NCBI GenBank assembly: GCA_028716785.1
Contig: JAQUPD010000014.1
Span: 1 to 47,153, forward strand
DNA from: Fidelibacterota bacterium
Lineage (GTDB): Bacteria; Fidelibacterota; Fidelibacteria; Fidelibacterales; Fidelibacteraceae
Reading direction: 5' to 3'
DNA length: 47,153 bases
In this document: positions 1 to 7,632 of the stretch, piece by piece
Layout of the letters: the number at the start of each line of letters is the position of its first letter
Position numbering within the stretch: the stretch's first letter is position 1
The notes under the pieces: model-generated
What the model saw: the letters and a program-made list of their open reading frames with translations, nothing else
Told to the model about the DNA's origin: nothing
The model's database searches: none
Translations under genes and position numbers: made by a program

Positions 1-204
1 AATCCTTAAGCTTTTTTAGGGGGATTTCTCAGTACGGATGATAGAAACGCTTAGATTATTTTCACAAAAAATCGCAACGTTATCAATTTCTTTGTTTTTA
101 GTCCTACTAAAAAAGAATAAGCGGGTTTAGATATTTTGCGCAAAACGCTTTTTACCTATCGAATCCTTTTCTCCAACTAAACGCTCACTTTGAAGTATAG
201 CGTG

Positions 205-278
205 CGGAGCTGACGAGATTTGAACTCGCAACTTCCGACGTGACAGGCCGGTGCTCTAACCAGTTGAACTACAGCTCC
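205..278 (-). tRNA. tRNA-Asp (GTC)
   Basis: Read on the minus strand this folds into a full cloverleaf. The acceptor stem GGAGCTG pairs with CAGCTCC, the D arm contains AACTGGTTAGA, and the anticodon stem CCGGC pairs with GTCGG around the loop CTGTCAC, which places GTC at the anticodon. The T arm GCGAG/CTCGT carries TTCAAAT. The discriminator base is G, as expected for tRNA-Asp. The 3' CCA is not encoded: CAC follows the discriminator. A consensus promoter lies just upstream. Confidence 0.97.
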
Positions 279-298
279 ATTGCCATCAATGGCTGATG

Positions 299-327
299 AT
301 ATTAGCGGTTTTTTTATTTTTAGTCAA
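299..327 (-). promoter_or_regulatory. sigma70-like promoter of tRNA-Asp
   Basis: On the minus strand TTGACT (322-327) and TAATAT (299-304) are separated by exactly 17 bases. The -10 box lies about 20 bases before the first base of the tRNA. An A/T-rich spacer and a GC before the -10 box fit a strong promoter. This is a direct sequence match; activity is inferred. Confidence 0.8.
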
Positions 328-396
328 TGACTTTTTTATTCGTTTCTTTAAACTTTTATGAAAGCATCTTCCACAGCTATCAAAAAAAGACACACT

Positions 397-423
397 AAAA
401 AAAGCCTCCTAAAGGAGGCTTTT
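397..423 (-). terminator. Rho-independent terminator after the polyferredoxin operon
   Basis: AGCCTCCT (403-410) and AGGAGGCT (413-420) form a perfect 8-bp GC-rich stem with a two-base loop. On the minus strand a run of seven T follows, so it would end transcription about 25 bases after the stop codon of the gene at 446-2377. It also insulates the tRNA promoter. The A/T flanks on both sides could make it bidirectional. Confidence 0.88.
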
Positions 424-445
424 AGACAAATAGATGGGAAACATT

Positions 446-2377
446 TTAAGGGGCTGATATCATTTTGTAAGGTTCTTGAGGATTAAAGGGATTTTCAAAA
501 TCACGGATCGTATCATCACTAAAATAGACCGTCATAGTTGGTGATGTTAATAATTCAACAACGGTTGCTGAATCCACCTGGGATGGATCAAAGTAAATAT
601 GTGCTACTGGTCGATCGGTATAAAGCGTCCGAAACCTTACAATGCCATCATTCCCTGATAAATGACTCACATAAAATGTCAACTGTCGACGAAAGGCGCT
701 GTTATCAGCTTCTGGTAACCCAACTTCTAGAATGCTTAATTGATCAAGGTTATAGGATTTGTAATTATTGAATTGCTGATCAATAGCTGGAAAAAATTCC
801 AGCATAAACGTTTTATAAGAGATGGGATCAAGAAGTGTTTCTCCTTTCGCTGTTTTAAAATTCACTTGAATTGTTTTTTCTTCACCATTTTTCACTTGGG
901 TATATTCGCCTGCATTGATTGTTTCGAGAATTTCCTCGATAGAAACTTTTGTTTGGTCAAAATATATATATACTGTAACTGGTTCACCAAACTCTGTCTT
1001 AAAGGCAAAAATACCATTATGTCTGGCAAGCATCTGATACAAGTCATTGTTATCGTAGCCATCAAAAAGTTCATATATACCGACTTTTAAAACATTCACT
1101 TCTGAAATTGACGGTTCTGGAGAACGGATTTTATACTTGCTCGGAGAAAAAAGCGCTTTTTTTACGTCATTTTCATCTAAAACATCTGCATTGAAGTAAA
1201 TGATCACACGATTTTCATCGGCATAAGCATCCAACCCAATAATTCCAGCCTGGCGCATGAGTTTTCCTTGAAGACTTTTTGCACTTCCATAACATTTGAC
1301 AGAACGAAGTTCCTCAATTTCAAGAGATTGCACGTTTTGAACATTTTGATAATCTCCCCAACGTTCACTGAGAGTTGCAAACTTATAGTTATTTGCAAAA
1401 ATCAAAGCAAGAACGAACAGAACGGCAATAACGACAGGGGGAATCCAGTTTTTATCCCATTTCCACAGACGAATAGCACCCTTTGTGGGACATCCTTTAA
1501 CACAATCCATACATAAGGTGCAGTCTGGATGTTCGACCGTTTTATATTTATGGACTTCAATACCTTGAGGACATTTTGTATCGCAGATAGCACATTGTGT
1601 ACACTGTGATTCATCTACTTTTATACGTACTGGAGTTACCCGATAAAATTTAAACCGAAATATTTCAGTAAGGGCTCCCGTAAGGGCTAAAGCACCTAAA
1701 AGCCATGCAATATGCAGGTTAACGCCTGCCCATCGTAAAATCAAATAAAGCACAAGAAGGGGAGCAGAGATAAGAACATTTGCTGCAATATTACTCAATG
1801 CAGAAAGGGGACACAAATATTTACACCAAAAAAAGCGAATAAAAACAGAGACAACCAGTACAATAAAGAGGGCCGAGAGAGAAAGCCAAAGAATAGTATC
1901 CACATTGAAACCAGATACCACACCATAATAGGGATCAAACTTTTTGCAGAAGAGTTCACTGGTTGTTACCGTAAAATAAGCCGTAATAAAGAGAATAACA
2001 TATTTTAAAACCCGCAAGGCACGATCAAGCCATCCTTTTAAGGTAATGGTTTTAAGTCCAACTTTTGCTGCTAATTTTCTTAAATGTTCAATAACTGTGC
2101 CAATGGGACACACATAGCCACAAAAGAGCTTTCCAAAAAGAATAACAGCCACAACCAATGCGAGTCCCATAAAGATTTGTAAGGAACTCATGGAACATGA
2201 AAGCGAGCCAAGCCAAGCTTTGCTCCCCAAAGCCATAAGTCCACCAAAGGGGCAGTATGCCTCAAAATCAGGTGCAAAATCTTTACTAAAAAGTGAAATA
2301 AGTAAAAATAAAATGATAAGACCAAGGATAGAAAGTTGAATAATTTGCTTTAATCGGTTGCTATATTTCTTTGACAT
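446..2377 (-). CDS. NapH/NosR-like membrane polyferredoxin with three HMA-like domains
   Basis: A 643-residue inner-membrane Fe-S protein. The N-terminal half has several membrane helices and two CxxxCP motifs typical of the NapH/NosR/CcoG family (C86/C90 and C185/C189). Two classical 4Fe-4S motifs follow (C259, C262, C265, C269 and C286, C289, C292, C296). One more helix at about 312-328 leads into a C-terminal region with three repeats, at about 351-412, 427-488 and 547-612. Their beta-alpha-beta pattern resembles heavy-metal-associated (HMA) domains, but they lack the usual CxxC metal site; only the first keeps a cysteine (C362). Known family members pass electrons from the quinone pool or membrane donors to periplasmic enzymes. 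The gene is last in the operon, after the secreted propeller gene, with GAGGGG as ribosome site. Its partner is unknown; a role in reducing a metal or cofactor at the membrane is inference. Confidence 0.85.
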   Translation of the reverse strand: MSKKYSNRLKQIIQLSILGLIILFLLISLFSKDFAPDFEAYCPFGGLMALGSKAWLGSLSCSMSSLQIFMGLALVVAVILFGKLFCGYVCPIGTVIEHLRKLAAKVGLKTITLKGWLDRALRVLKYVILFITAYFTVTTSELFCKKFDPYYGVVSGFNVDTILWLSLSALFIVLVVSVFIRFFWCKYLCPLSALSNIAANVLISAPLLVLYLILRWAGVNLHIAWLLGALALTGALTEIFRFKFYRVTPVRIKVDESQCTQCAICDTKCPQGIEVHKYKTVEHPDCTLCMDCVKGCPTKGAIRLWKWDKNWIPPVVIAVLFVLALIFANNYKFATLSERWGDYQNVQNVQSLEIEELRSVKCYGSAKSLQGKLMRQAGIIGLDAYADENRVIIYFNADVLDENDVKKALFSPSKYKIRSPEPSISEVNVLKVGIYELFDGYDNNDLYQMLARHNGIFAFKTEFGEPVTVYIYFDQTKVSIEEILETINAGEYTQVKNGEEKTIQVNFKTAKGETLLDPISYKTFMLEFFPAIDQQFNNYKSYNLDQLSILEVGLPEADNSAFRRQLTFYVSHLSGNDGIVRFRTLYTDRPVAHIYFDPSQVDSATVVELLTSPTMTVYFSDDTIRDFENPFNPQEPYKMISAP

Positions 2378-2400
2378 TTAGACCCCTCTTGTAAAAGCCA

Positions 2401-2428
2401 CAGAGGGGGAGAATAATCTCCCCCTCTG
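2401..2428 (-). other. 12-bp perfect hairpin in the operon spacer
   Basis: CAGAGGGGGAGA (2401-2412) and TCTCCCCCTCTG (2417-2428) are perfect inverted repeats with a four-base loop. They lie between the stop of the propeller gene and the start of the polyferredoxin gene. On the minus strand no T run follows directly (TGGCTTTTAC comes next), so it is a poor intrinsic terminator. It could stabilise the 3' end of the upstream message or lower expression of the last gene. Confidence 0.6.
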
Positions 2429-2445
2429 TTAATTATTAAGCTTTT

Positions 2446-5061
2446 TTATTTAAGGAATACCATTCGTTGTGTTGATTGATATTTCCCGGCTTCAACGTGG
2501 TACAAATAAATGCCACTTGCTACGGGCAAACCTGCCTGATTTGTTCCATTCCAGGTTACATGATGATAACCCGCGGGCATTTGTGCATTATTTACCAATG
2601 TTATCACCCGCTCTCCAAGAATATTATACACATGAATGGTCACATTCATTCTTTCTGGAAGATCAAAACGAATCGTTGTTTCTGGATTAAAGGGATTTGG
2701 GTAGTTCGGATGGACAGCAAATGTTTTCGGCAGACCATCAACGATAGAGACGGGAGGAAATTCTTCATTTGCTGCTCCAGGTGTTGGTTTTACAATTTTC
2801 CAAGTATCTGTACCATCAGGATAGCGCCCGTATGCTGTATCGGCACCCATTGCTTCGTAGGTGTATGAATCGACAATCACGGGAGTATCATTCAAATTTT
2901 GAACAAGGGCAATATATCCACCTGAAGGGTTGAGTGAAATTCCTTCTTGAAGTACCCCTTCGGCAGGTTGATTATCTGCCAAAACAACAAAGTAACCACC
3001 GCCAGGAATGGTTGTCGCAGTAGGATCTGTTTTGGGAATTTGCCATTCGAGAGGCGTTTCTGGATTGGTTGAAAGATACAAGCCGCCAATATCCACAGCA
3101 TTAGCAGTCGTATTATACAATTCGACATAATTTGCATCAGCGGCTTCAACATTGTTTGCATGAATTTCGTTAATTACAATGCCTGTAACTGGTTCTTCTG
3201 GTGTCATATCCAGCTTAAGGATAATGCCATTTTGCCCTACAGCCCACAAAATATTGTTTCGATAACGACATTTCTGTAGCGTTGGCTCAGAATCTTCTAC
3301 ACCAGAAATATCTTGAACCCATGTAAGGCCAGCATTTTCCGACTTAAAAATTCTTCCCCTACGTCCAACTGCATAGACCAATTCATCGGTAATAAACTCA
3401 ACATCATAGATATCATTTCCACCAGGATCCGTAAAAACAACTTCAAGAGAATCTAAGGCATGAAAATCGGTTGTGCGGAAAATTTCTCCTCCTGATGCAA
3501 CAATCAAAAGCACATCGTTTCTTGATTTAACAGCTCTCATGGATTGATTGCCATAATCACGAGCGAGATGGAAACTATCAAGCTTTGCGTCAGCATACAA
3601 GATTTGACCGCTCCCAGCAGATGCTACAATTAGATCAGATGAAACAGGCCAAAAATCATAGACAGCGCCGGTTGCTTCACTATATACTTGTTCCCATGTA
3701 TCACCCCCGTTGGTTGATTTCATAATTATACCCGAAGAACCACCCGCCAGAACCGTGTTCTCATTAACATAACGCAAGGCATTAATGTGTTTATTAGATT
3801 GTTGTGCCATCGGATTATCGATGGGATTAAAGGATTGTCCACCATTTGTCGTCTTTTTAATTAATCCGCTGTTTCCTGCAATTAAGCCTGTGTTTTCATC
3901 AGCAAATTCAATTTCATAAATTGAGACTGACGTACGTGTAACAGCATTCGTAGGATATGACCAAGTTACACCTTTATCTTCGCTAACAGTCATATCCCCG
4001 CCAGACCAGTCTGTAATCATAATTTTGGTATCCGTTGGAAGTGCAAGTCCCCAAAAGGAAGAAGCAGGCCAATCATTGATGGGGGTAAATGATGCTCCGC
4101 CATCTGTTGTGGCCATCCATTGTCCATAATTACCATAAACAAAACCAATGTTTTCATCTACAAAATGAACTAAGCTTGCATCATTTCCAGTCTTGATATC
4201 AAGTTCATACCAGGGTTCACTACCATTGATCGTTTTTAGCAACCATCCACCAGTCCCACCAACAACAATAAAATTATCATTTACAACACTTACAGATATA
4301 TTTCTATCTAAAGCATAAGAAAAGGGACCGCTTAAGTGCCAATTTATTCCATCTGTTGACAAAAAAGTCGTTCTATGGTAACCTACAATGGCAAAAGTTG
4401 ATCCACCAGCATCAATATCATACAGTCTTGTACTTGTTAATCCAATAGGAAATAATGCAGCAATAGGATTATATGTCCAGGTTGTACCACCATCTGTTGT
4501 ATACCACGTTTCACCTCCGTTAGCATCTGAAATAGCAACGCCCACATTTGCATTAATAAAAGCAATTCCGCCATCAAGGTCTGCACCTTCAAAACCATAA
4601 TCACTTTTTACCCAGTCTGATCCACCATTTGTTGTTTTTAACACCGTTGACTTTTTCCCACAAACATAAGCAATTTGGTCAGAAACAACAGCGACACCAT
4701 ATAAATCCTCTTTTGTTAGCATGGTGTCAGAAACGTCGCTCCACGCATCACCGCCATTTGTTGTTTTCAAAATCAAGCCGTCATCGCCAACAGCAAAGCC
4801 ATGATTAGCGTCAACGAAATCAACCTTTCTTAAGGCTGGTCCCCCGGGAACAGCTCCATAAACAGGAGTCATTGTTTTCCCACCATTTTCTGTTTTGTAA
4901 ATAGCACATTCGCCACCCACTAAAATTCCCTTTTGGGCATCAAAGAAATGAATATCAACTGGACTAAAAGTGAATGATTGTTGCTTTACCACTTCCCATG
5001 TTTGACCCATAAGAACTGTGGTAGTAAGGAGAACAATCATGAAAGTTACTCTTTTTCGCAT
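2446..5061 (-). CDS. Secreted Ycf48-like beta-propeller protein with lamin-tail domain and C-terminal sorting domain
   Basis: An 871-residue secreted protein. A signal peptide covers about residues 1-19. About a dozen BNR/Ycf48-type repeats follow, with Asp-box-like signatures such as KTTNGGDAW, YTTDGGTTW and KSTNGGDTW, predicting one or two beta-propellers. A lamin-tail domain (about 640-768) has the signature VINEIHANN...YVELYN. The last ~95 residues start NYPNPFNPETTI and end GIYLYHVEAGKY...MVFLK, the C-terminal sorting fold common in FCB bacteria and consistent with type IX secretion. AAGGAGG precedes the start. It sits between the DUF6850-like barrel and the polyferredoxin. Its binding partner is unknown, but both DUF4876-like proteins here also carry a lamin-tail-like segment, suggesting a shared task. 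Confidence 0.88.
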   Translation of the reverse strand: MRKRVTFMIVLLTTTVLMGQTWEVVKQQSFTFSPVDIHFFDAQKGILVGGECAIYKTENGGKTMTPVYGAVPGGPALRKVDFVDANHGFAVGDDGLILKTTNGGDAWSDVSDTMLTKEDLYGVAVVSDQIAYVCGKKSTVLKTTNGGSDWVKSDYGFEGADLDGGIAFINANVGVAISDANGGETWYTTDGGTTWTYNPIAALFPIGLTSTRLYDIDAGGSTFAIVGYHRTTFLSTDGINWHLSGPFSYALDRNISVSVVNDNFIVVGGTGGWLLKTINGSEPWYELDIKTGNDASLVHFVDENIGFVYGNYGQWMATTDGGASFTPINDWPASSFWGLALPTDTKIMITDWSGGDMTVSEDKGVTWSYPTNAVTRTSVSIYEIEFADENTGLIAGNSGLIKKTTNGGQSFNPIDNPMAQQSNKHINALRYVNENTVLAGGSSGIIMKSTNGGDTWEQVYSEATGAVYDFWPVSSDLIVASAGSGQILYADAKLDSFHLARDYGNQSMRAVKSRNDVLLIVASGGEIFRTTDFHALDSLEVVFTDPGGNDIYDVEFITDELVYAVGRRGRIFKSENAGLTWVQDISGVEDSEPTLQKCRYRNNILWAVGQNGIILKLDMTPEEPVTGIVINEIHANNVEAADANYVELYNTTANAVDIGGLYLSTNPETPLEWQIPKTDPTATTIPGGGYFVVLADNQPAEGVLQEGISLNPSGGYIALVQNLNDTPVIVDSYTYEAMGADTAYGRYPDGTDTWKIVKPTPGAANEEFPPVSIVDGLPKTFAVHPNYPNPFNPETTIRFDLPERMNVTIHVYNILGERVITLVNNAQMPAGYHHVTWNGTNQAGLPVASGIYLYHVEAGKYQSTQRMVFLK

Positions 5062-5102
5062 TTTTACCTCCTTGTTATATAATTATTTGGCAATTCTACT
5101 CT

Positions 5103-6521
5103 CTATCGTTTAACGGATAGCTGTATTTGCCAAAGCGTATTATCTTTTCCCAATTCTTCTGCTTTTTCAATACCCCATACAAGGCTTGGGCAAAGTCTGT
5201 TGAACCCCCATTGGTATTCAAAACCTGCATGAGCAAGATATCGATAAAGGGATGGAATCTCCCACGTATAATGAAGGGGAACTTTTTCAATGTTTATTCC
5301 ACCAATATAGGACGTTACTGGATATGGATGCACTTCGATATCCAGCGTTATACGCCATTCATCTTCTTTACGGGAGCGTTTTTCCGTCATAATATAATTT
5401 ACATAATCATAGGAAATTTTTCCAAAACGTGCTGAACTCTTCACATCAATATTTCTTGATAGACGGCTTGTTAAAGCAATTCCTCCAAGGAAATGATTTT
5501 CTTCTGTCTCTAAAAATAATGCTTCATAGACACCTGTTTTCCCCCAATCTTCATTGCTTTTTATTATCCCAAAAAGACTCCAGGATGATTTTCCCAACCC
5601 GTAATTCAACCAAATTTCTCCTTCTGATGAATTTCGTTGCCAATATCCCCGATCAGAAGCAACACTTTTCGTCCCTTTCCGTGCGTCATTTTCTTCTGTC
5701 CCCTTAGAAAAACCCAGATATGCCAAAAAGGGTATTGTTTCATGTTGATATGTTAGGGTAAATCCAACTTGATAGCCATCTTTGTTTTTTTCCATCTCAA
5801 TCGATGTGCCAGGACTTTCTATTTTACGGACAGTATAGCCTAGCCAGGTTTGAACCTGAGCATCCTGGAATTCTTTTACAGCTTCCAGACTCGTGCGTCC
5901 ATGATAGCGACGTACCCAGCCTCCTACATAAAGATTTGAAAGGGTTTGGAAACGTAAAGAAGTCGTCAAATCGCTGTTTAATTCGCGGGATGCAGTTTGG
6001 GTAAAAACATCTTTAATTCCCCGTTCCACACCATAATTGATCCCTAATCCCCAGGTAACCCTTGATCCAAAATCTTTGGAAAAATAAAAATCAATCAAAG
6101 GACCATTATACTGAAAATCACCCATTGTTGTATCTGTAAAGGCAATGTATGAGGTATAAAAATCTTTTTCAATTGAGCGGAATTGATTGTATTGGTATGT
6201 ATTCTTAAAATCGATAGCAGCAAACAACCGCGTTTTTTCATCCAATTGATAGAACGTTTCAAAGAGAGCGCCAACCATCAAAAGTGATTCAGCATCATAA
6301 GGGCGATGGATATTCAGAGTCTTATAATTGCCGTATAACGATGTCCTTGTTCCTTCAAAATCATTGTAATACATAAAATTGAGGGGATTATGGGTAAAAT
6401 CCCAAAGGGAGTACCATGAATTGGGAATGGAAACCCCAATCGTATTCATATAAGAAAATCCTCTCGTTGTGAAAACAAGGAGAAGGCACAACAAGTATAT
6501 AACTTTTTTACTCATGGCCAT
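5103..6521 (-). CDS. DUF6850-like outer-membrane beta-barrel protein (copy 1)
   Basis: About 472 residues: a signal peptide (MAMSKKVIYLLCLLLVF...), then amphipathic beta-strands rich in aromatic residues throughout, ending WQIQLSVKR as outer-membrane barrels do. I place it in the DUF6850 type from position and pattern: in Bacteroidota such barrels follow a TonB receptor and a DUF4876 protein. The start is chosen at 6521 because GGGA lies 7 bases upstream; 6515 is a close alternative. It overlaps the stop of the DUF4876-like gene. A second copy is at 18497-19987. The two align poorly by eye, so they are distant paralogues or specialised for different ligands. No enzymatic motif is visible. Confidence 0.72.
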   Translation of the reverse strand: MAMSKKVIYLLCLLLVFTTRGFSYMNTIGVSIPNSWYSLWDFTHNPLNFMYYNDFEGTRTSLYGNYKTLNIHRPYDAESLLMVGALFETFYQLDEKTRLFAAIDFKNTYQYNQFRSIEKDFYTSYIAFTDTTMGDFQYNGPLIDFYFSKDFGSRVTWGLGINYGVERGIKDVFTQTASRELNSDLTTSLRFQTLSNLYVGGWVRRYHGRTSLEAVKEFQDAQVQTWLGYTVRKIESPGTSIEMEKNKDGYQVGFTLTYQHETIPFLAYLGFSKGTEENDARKGTKSVASDRGYWQRNSSEGEIWLNYGLGKSSWSLFGIIKSNEDWGKTGVYEALFLETEENHFLGGIALTSRLSRNIDVKSSARFGKISYDYVNYIMTEKRSRKEDEWRITLDIEVHPYPVTSYIGGINIEKVPLHYTWEIPSLYRYLAHAGFEYQWGFNRLCPSLVWGIEKAEELGKDNTLWQIQLSVKR

Positions 6522-7632
6522 GGTGATATCCCGGTGTTGGTGCATCAAGTTTTACAAAATCTATCGTACTGTTATCGGTATCAAAGCCCGGCTCAATACG
6601 TTCAATCGACTGCCCACTGTATCTTATAACCCCTACTCCAGCCCAGCCAGCATCTAATTCTTCCGTAATATCTTTGATATGCGTTGAAATTGAGCTGTAT
6701 TCAACAACATCTATGATGGTTTCTATATCAATCCCATCAGGGTAATAGCTATCTGTCCCATCGGCTATAAGGATAATATCACTTCCAAGGGAAATCATAA
6801 AATCACCACGGTGTCCTTCTTGTATATCTACAATGTTAGGAACATTGGGATTATCGGTATCTGCATAATCCTGAGGATTTACAAACTCCCAGTCTGCATG
6901 GGTCAAATCAATGCTATTGACAAGCGTATTCCCGCCTTGAATAATTACATGGTTTACAGCATCCTGGGCAAGAACAACAAACTGTCCCGGTTCAACAGGA
7001 TATTCTCGGCCTGTTATAGGTTCACCGGGGAATTGAAAAATATAGGTCACATTATCTGCGCCAATTGTACAAGGACCCATGCGACACACAATCATTCCAT
7101 CCAAATAGACCGTATCTGGAGAGGCATTATAAAGTTCAATGTATTGATCATAAAAGTAAAATATATTATTGGGAGGTCCAGCATAATATATTTCATTTAT
7201 CTTCAATCCTGGATTCCCACTAACACGGACTGTCAGAGTATCCTTTATCGGCGTATCTTGGTAGATATAAAATTCCCGTTGACCGGTTACCCGCGTTGTG
7301 TCCAAATCATTGTTAAAAGGATAATCTATACCCACGCTGGCAATATAGTAGCCATTTAAGAGACTATCAAAAAAGACCCAACCGCTATCATTGGTATATT
7401 TCGTTTGATTAAAGCCTACATAATCAAAATTTATCAAGTCTACAGGAATTCCTGACAAAATAGCGGATTGGCCTGCAAAGAATTTTCCCAAAGAGGTTGT
7501 ATCCAAATAAACAAAAAGGTGTTTTTCTTGTGTTCCTTCATAGATAGAGGGTTTTTCATCAACTTCCATACAGGAAATAAGGAATATCATGAAAGGTATG
7601 AGAGGAAGTAATTTTTTACATACTTTTACCAT
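6508..7632 (-). CDS. DUF4876-like surface lipoprotein with lamin-tail-like domain (copy 1)
   Basis: A 374-residue lipoprotein: signal peptide with lipobox LISC (Cys at about 21). An N-terminal Ig-like or carboxypeptidase-regulatory-like region (about 30-130) is followed by a lamin-tail-like domain opening LKINEIYYAGPPNN...YIELYN. The latter segment closely matches copy 2 (SEIYYSG...FIEIYNN), and both carry VVLAQDAVNH or the equivalent IVAQDAINH. This architecture and its place after a TonB receptor fit the DUF4876 family. It overlaps the TonB stop by 7 bases, with GGAGG upstream. A SusD-like job, meaning a surface partner of the TonB receptor that holds the ligand, is inferred only from gene order. 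Confidence 0.78.
   Translation of the reverse strand: MVKVCKKLLPLIPFMIFLISCMEVDEKPSIYEGTQEKHLFVYLDTTSLGKFFAGQSAILSGIPVDLINFDYVGFNQTKYTNDSGWVFFDSLLNGYYIASVGIDYPFNNDLDTTRVTGQREFYIYQDTPIKDTLTVRVSGNPGLKINEIYYAGPPNNIFYFYDQYIELYNASPDTVYLDGMIVCRMGPCTIGADNVTYIFQFPGEPITGREYPVEPGQFVVLAQDAVNHVIIQGGNTLVNSIDLTHADWEFVNPQDYADTDNPNVPNIVDIQEGHRGDFMISLGSDIILIADGTDSYYPDGIDIETIIDVVEYSSISTHIKDITEELDAGWAGVGVIRYSGQSIERIEPGFDTDNSTIDFVKLDAPTPGYHHGHE

Noticed and set aside
95-113. AT-rich hairpin TTTTTAGT/ACTAAAAA downstream of tRNA-Asp as its terminator
   Set aside because: Stem is nearly all A/T, lies about 90 bases after the tRNA, and no T run follows on the minus strand.
1-204. Possible gene fragment at the window start
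   Set aside because: No frame with a start and ribosome site, no recognisable protein; only a short palindrome TTTTGCGCAAAA at 134-145.
3892-4600. Several open frames antisense to the propeller gene
   Set aside because: They mirror the repeat-rich coding strand; no ribosome sites and no coherent protein features.
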